A DNA stretch of 64,000 nucleotides. It comes from a virus. Made by a program: the position numbers and the translations under genes. Below are positions 63,117 to 64,000 of this stretch, piece by piece. The DNA is taken from IMG/VR virus record IMGVR_UViG_3300029319_000002, positions 1-64,000 of that record; one strand, given 5' to 3'. The notes beneath the pieces were generated by a model that did no database searches, was not told where the DNA came from, and worked only from the letters and a program-made list of their open reading frames with translations. Position 1 is the stretch's first letter. Every line of letters starts with the position of its first letter.

Positions 63117-63347
63117 ATGACTAAGTTTTATCTTATTCTTTTTATTGCATCATTGTCGGCACTACTAAGCGTTGAAATCATGAATGTAATTGATGCAAAA
63201 AAGATAGAAAAATTAAATGCTGAAATGCGTAAAGAGTTCAATGAAAAGCAAAAGAAAGAAATATCATTGATGAAAAAATTCTGTTTGGAATCAGATCCAT
63301 CAGACTTATATCTAATTGATTTAGAAACTTTGTGTGAAGGATATTGA
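63117..63347 (+). CDS. Small membrane protein, unknown
   Basis: 76 residues: an N-terminal membrane helix (FYLILFIASLSALLSVEIM), a charged helix (KKIEKLNAEMRKEFNEKQKK), and a C-terminal part with two cysteines. The N-terminus may be a signal anchor. Its stop overlaps the next ATG by one base (TGATG). Confidence 0.65.
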   Translation: MTKFYLILFIASLSALLSVEIMNVIDAKKIEKLNAEMRKEFNEKQKKEISLMKKFCLESDPSDLYLIDLETLCEGY

Positions 63348-63517
63348 TGAAAATTATGCAAAACAACTATCTCACTGACTACATCGAATCCAAAGGTTAC
63401 ACTGTTCAAGAGTGTTCCAAACCTGCTAAAAAAGAGATTCCCGCTAACATGCGGGACCGTTATTCTTCCTACGAAGAGTATAAAGAAGCACTGCACGATT
63501 TTCTCAACGGAATGTGA
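63347..63517 (+). CDS. Small protein, unknown
   Basis: A 56-residue soluble protein (NNYLTDYIESKGYTVQECS, RDRYSSYEEYKEALHDFL). It is coupled to the previous gene. Function unknown. Confidence 0.6.
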   Translation: MKIMQNNYLTDYIESKGYTVQECSKPAKKEIPANMRDRYSSYEEYKEALHDFLNGM

Positions 63518-63541
63518 CGGTGAACTAAGTGGCACAGTATT

Positions 63542-63585
63542 TTGGCACTGGGGTCAAAATCGTGTATTCTATAAGAGTCAAAGGA
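63542..63585 (+). promoter_or_regulatory. Repeated promoter/leader element, copy 4
   Basis: TTGGCA (63542-63547), 17-base spacer, TATTCT (63565-63570) in TGTATTCTATAAGAGTCAAAGGAAC, the fourth form of the repeated leader. It precedes the ATG at 63593. Confidence 0.7.
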
Positions 63586-63592
63586 ACACACT

Positions 63593-63757
63593 ATGAACAC
63601 GAAAGTCGCAAAGCACCTCTCAATCCCTGAGAATCGCATCAACTATTCTTTTCACTTTCTTGGTGAGTTTGGTCCTGATTTTGTAGATTACAAAAAATGT
63701 TATGATGCCATTGCAAAATGGTCTGACAAACTTGACACCTCTGAGGCACACTATTGA
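63593..63757 (+). CDS. Small protein, unknown
   Basis: A 54-residue protein (KVAKHLSIPENRINYSFHFLG, DYKKCYDAIAKWSDKL). It follows the repeated leader and overlaps the next ATG by one base. Function unknown. Confidence 0.6.
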   Translation: MNTKVAKHLSIPENRINYSFHFLGEFGPDFVDYKKCYDAIAKWSDKLDTSEAHY

Positions 63758-63945
63758 TGCAAACAACAACAGCAACTTATCAGATTCAAGTTACAACTGA
63801 CGAAGGACATTTGTCATTCTTAAAAGACATGCCCACACGTCCAAAAACACAAAAGGGGATCAAATCACAGAACAATAAGTTATCAAAATGGGTAGAAAAA
63901 CAATATCCTAATTTTACTTCCTACGACATTTCTCTTCTCAACTGA
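63757..63945 (+). CDS. Small protein, unknown
   Basis: 62 residues starting at the ATG of a TGATG overlap; Thr/Gln-rich start (MQTTTATYQIQVTTDEGH), then a basic stretch and KWVEKQYPNFTSYDISLL. Its stop overlaps the next ATG. Function unknown. Confidence 0.6.
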   Translation: MQTTTATYQIQVTTDEGHLSFLKDMPTRPKTQKGIKSQNNKLSKWVEKQYPNFTSYDISLLN

Positions 63946-64000
63946 TGACTTATTCTGAACTTTTAGTGCAGTTGCTTCAACTTAACGCGGAACAGTTGCG
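63945..64000 (+). CDS. Start of a small gene, cut by the window edge
   Basis: ATG at 63945 overlaps the previous stop (TGATG) and opens MTYSELLVQLLQLNAEQL, a helical start; the rest is outside the window. No assignment possible. Confidence 0.5.
   Translation, partial: MTYSELLVQLLQLNAEQL

Noticed and set aside
1-64000. tRNA genes, which many cyanophages carry
   Set aside because: I found no cloverleaf with T-loop GGTTCRANTCC-type sequence in intergenic regions; a covariance search could still find one that I missed.

Overview
The window is a contiguous piece of a T4-like cyanophage genome (a myovirus of marine Synechococcus or Prochlorococcus). Three kinds of evidence agree. T4 homologues are recognisable: gp4, gp5, gp27, gp26/51-type, gp48, gp53, gp32, gp33, gp59 and PhoH. 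Host-derived photosynthesis and carbon genes are present: psbD, petE, a PTOX-type oxidase, gnd, zwf, talC and cp12. The DNA is AT-rich, genes overlap tightly (ATGA/TGATG junctions), and T4-type late promoters (CTAAATA/ATAAATA) are scattered through it. No tRNA, rRNA, IS element or CRISPR array was seen. Both ends are cut inside genes.

Layout. 1-6.5 kb: auxiliary metabolic cluster (psbD 3' end, thioredoxin, plastocyanin, PTOX, 6-phosphogluconate dehydrogenase, glucose-6-phosphate dehydrogenase, transaldolase) with several tiny membrane proteins between. 6.5-12 kb: small unknown genes, two glutaredoxin-like proteins, a CMP/dCMP deaminase, two YRG-motif proteins and three small two-cysteine peptides. 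12-17 kb: ThyX, PhoH, a RecB-like exonuclease, gp33 late coactivator, gp59 helicase loader, a DUF1825 protein and gp32. 17-20 kb (minus strand): gp53, gp48, an unknown protein and gp4. 20-32.7 kb (plus strand): baseplate hub and tail core, with CP12 set between gp27 and gp5. 33-58 kb: three giant fibre-like proteins of 3215, 2923 and 2151 residues. 58-64 kb: Dam-type methylase, an SF2 helicase, a putative PD-(D/E)XK nuclease and many small early-type genes behind a repeated promoter/leader.

How it fits together. The metabolic genes are the usual cyanophage set that keeps photosynthetic electron flow going (D2, plastocyanin, PTOX) while diverting carbon into the pentose phosphate pathway (Zwf, Gnd, TalC, with CP12 as the Calvin-cycle brake) to supply NADPH and pentose for nucleotides; ThyX and the deaminase use that supply. 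Late genes carry CTAAATA-type promoters about 20-70 bases upstream, served by gp33. Many early-type units start from sigma70-like promoters with 17-base spacers, several of which lie inside the hairpin of the preceding terminator.

The strongest unexpected signal is at the end of the gp26-like gene. A T TTT TTC slippery heptamer, the UAA stop in the spacer, and a perfect 7-bp hairpin 9 bases downstream open into an ATG-less -1 frame of 198 bases just before the tape-measure-like gene. This is the architecture of the lambda G/GT tail-chaperone frameshift.
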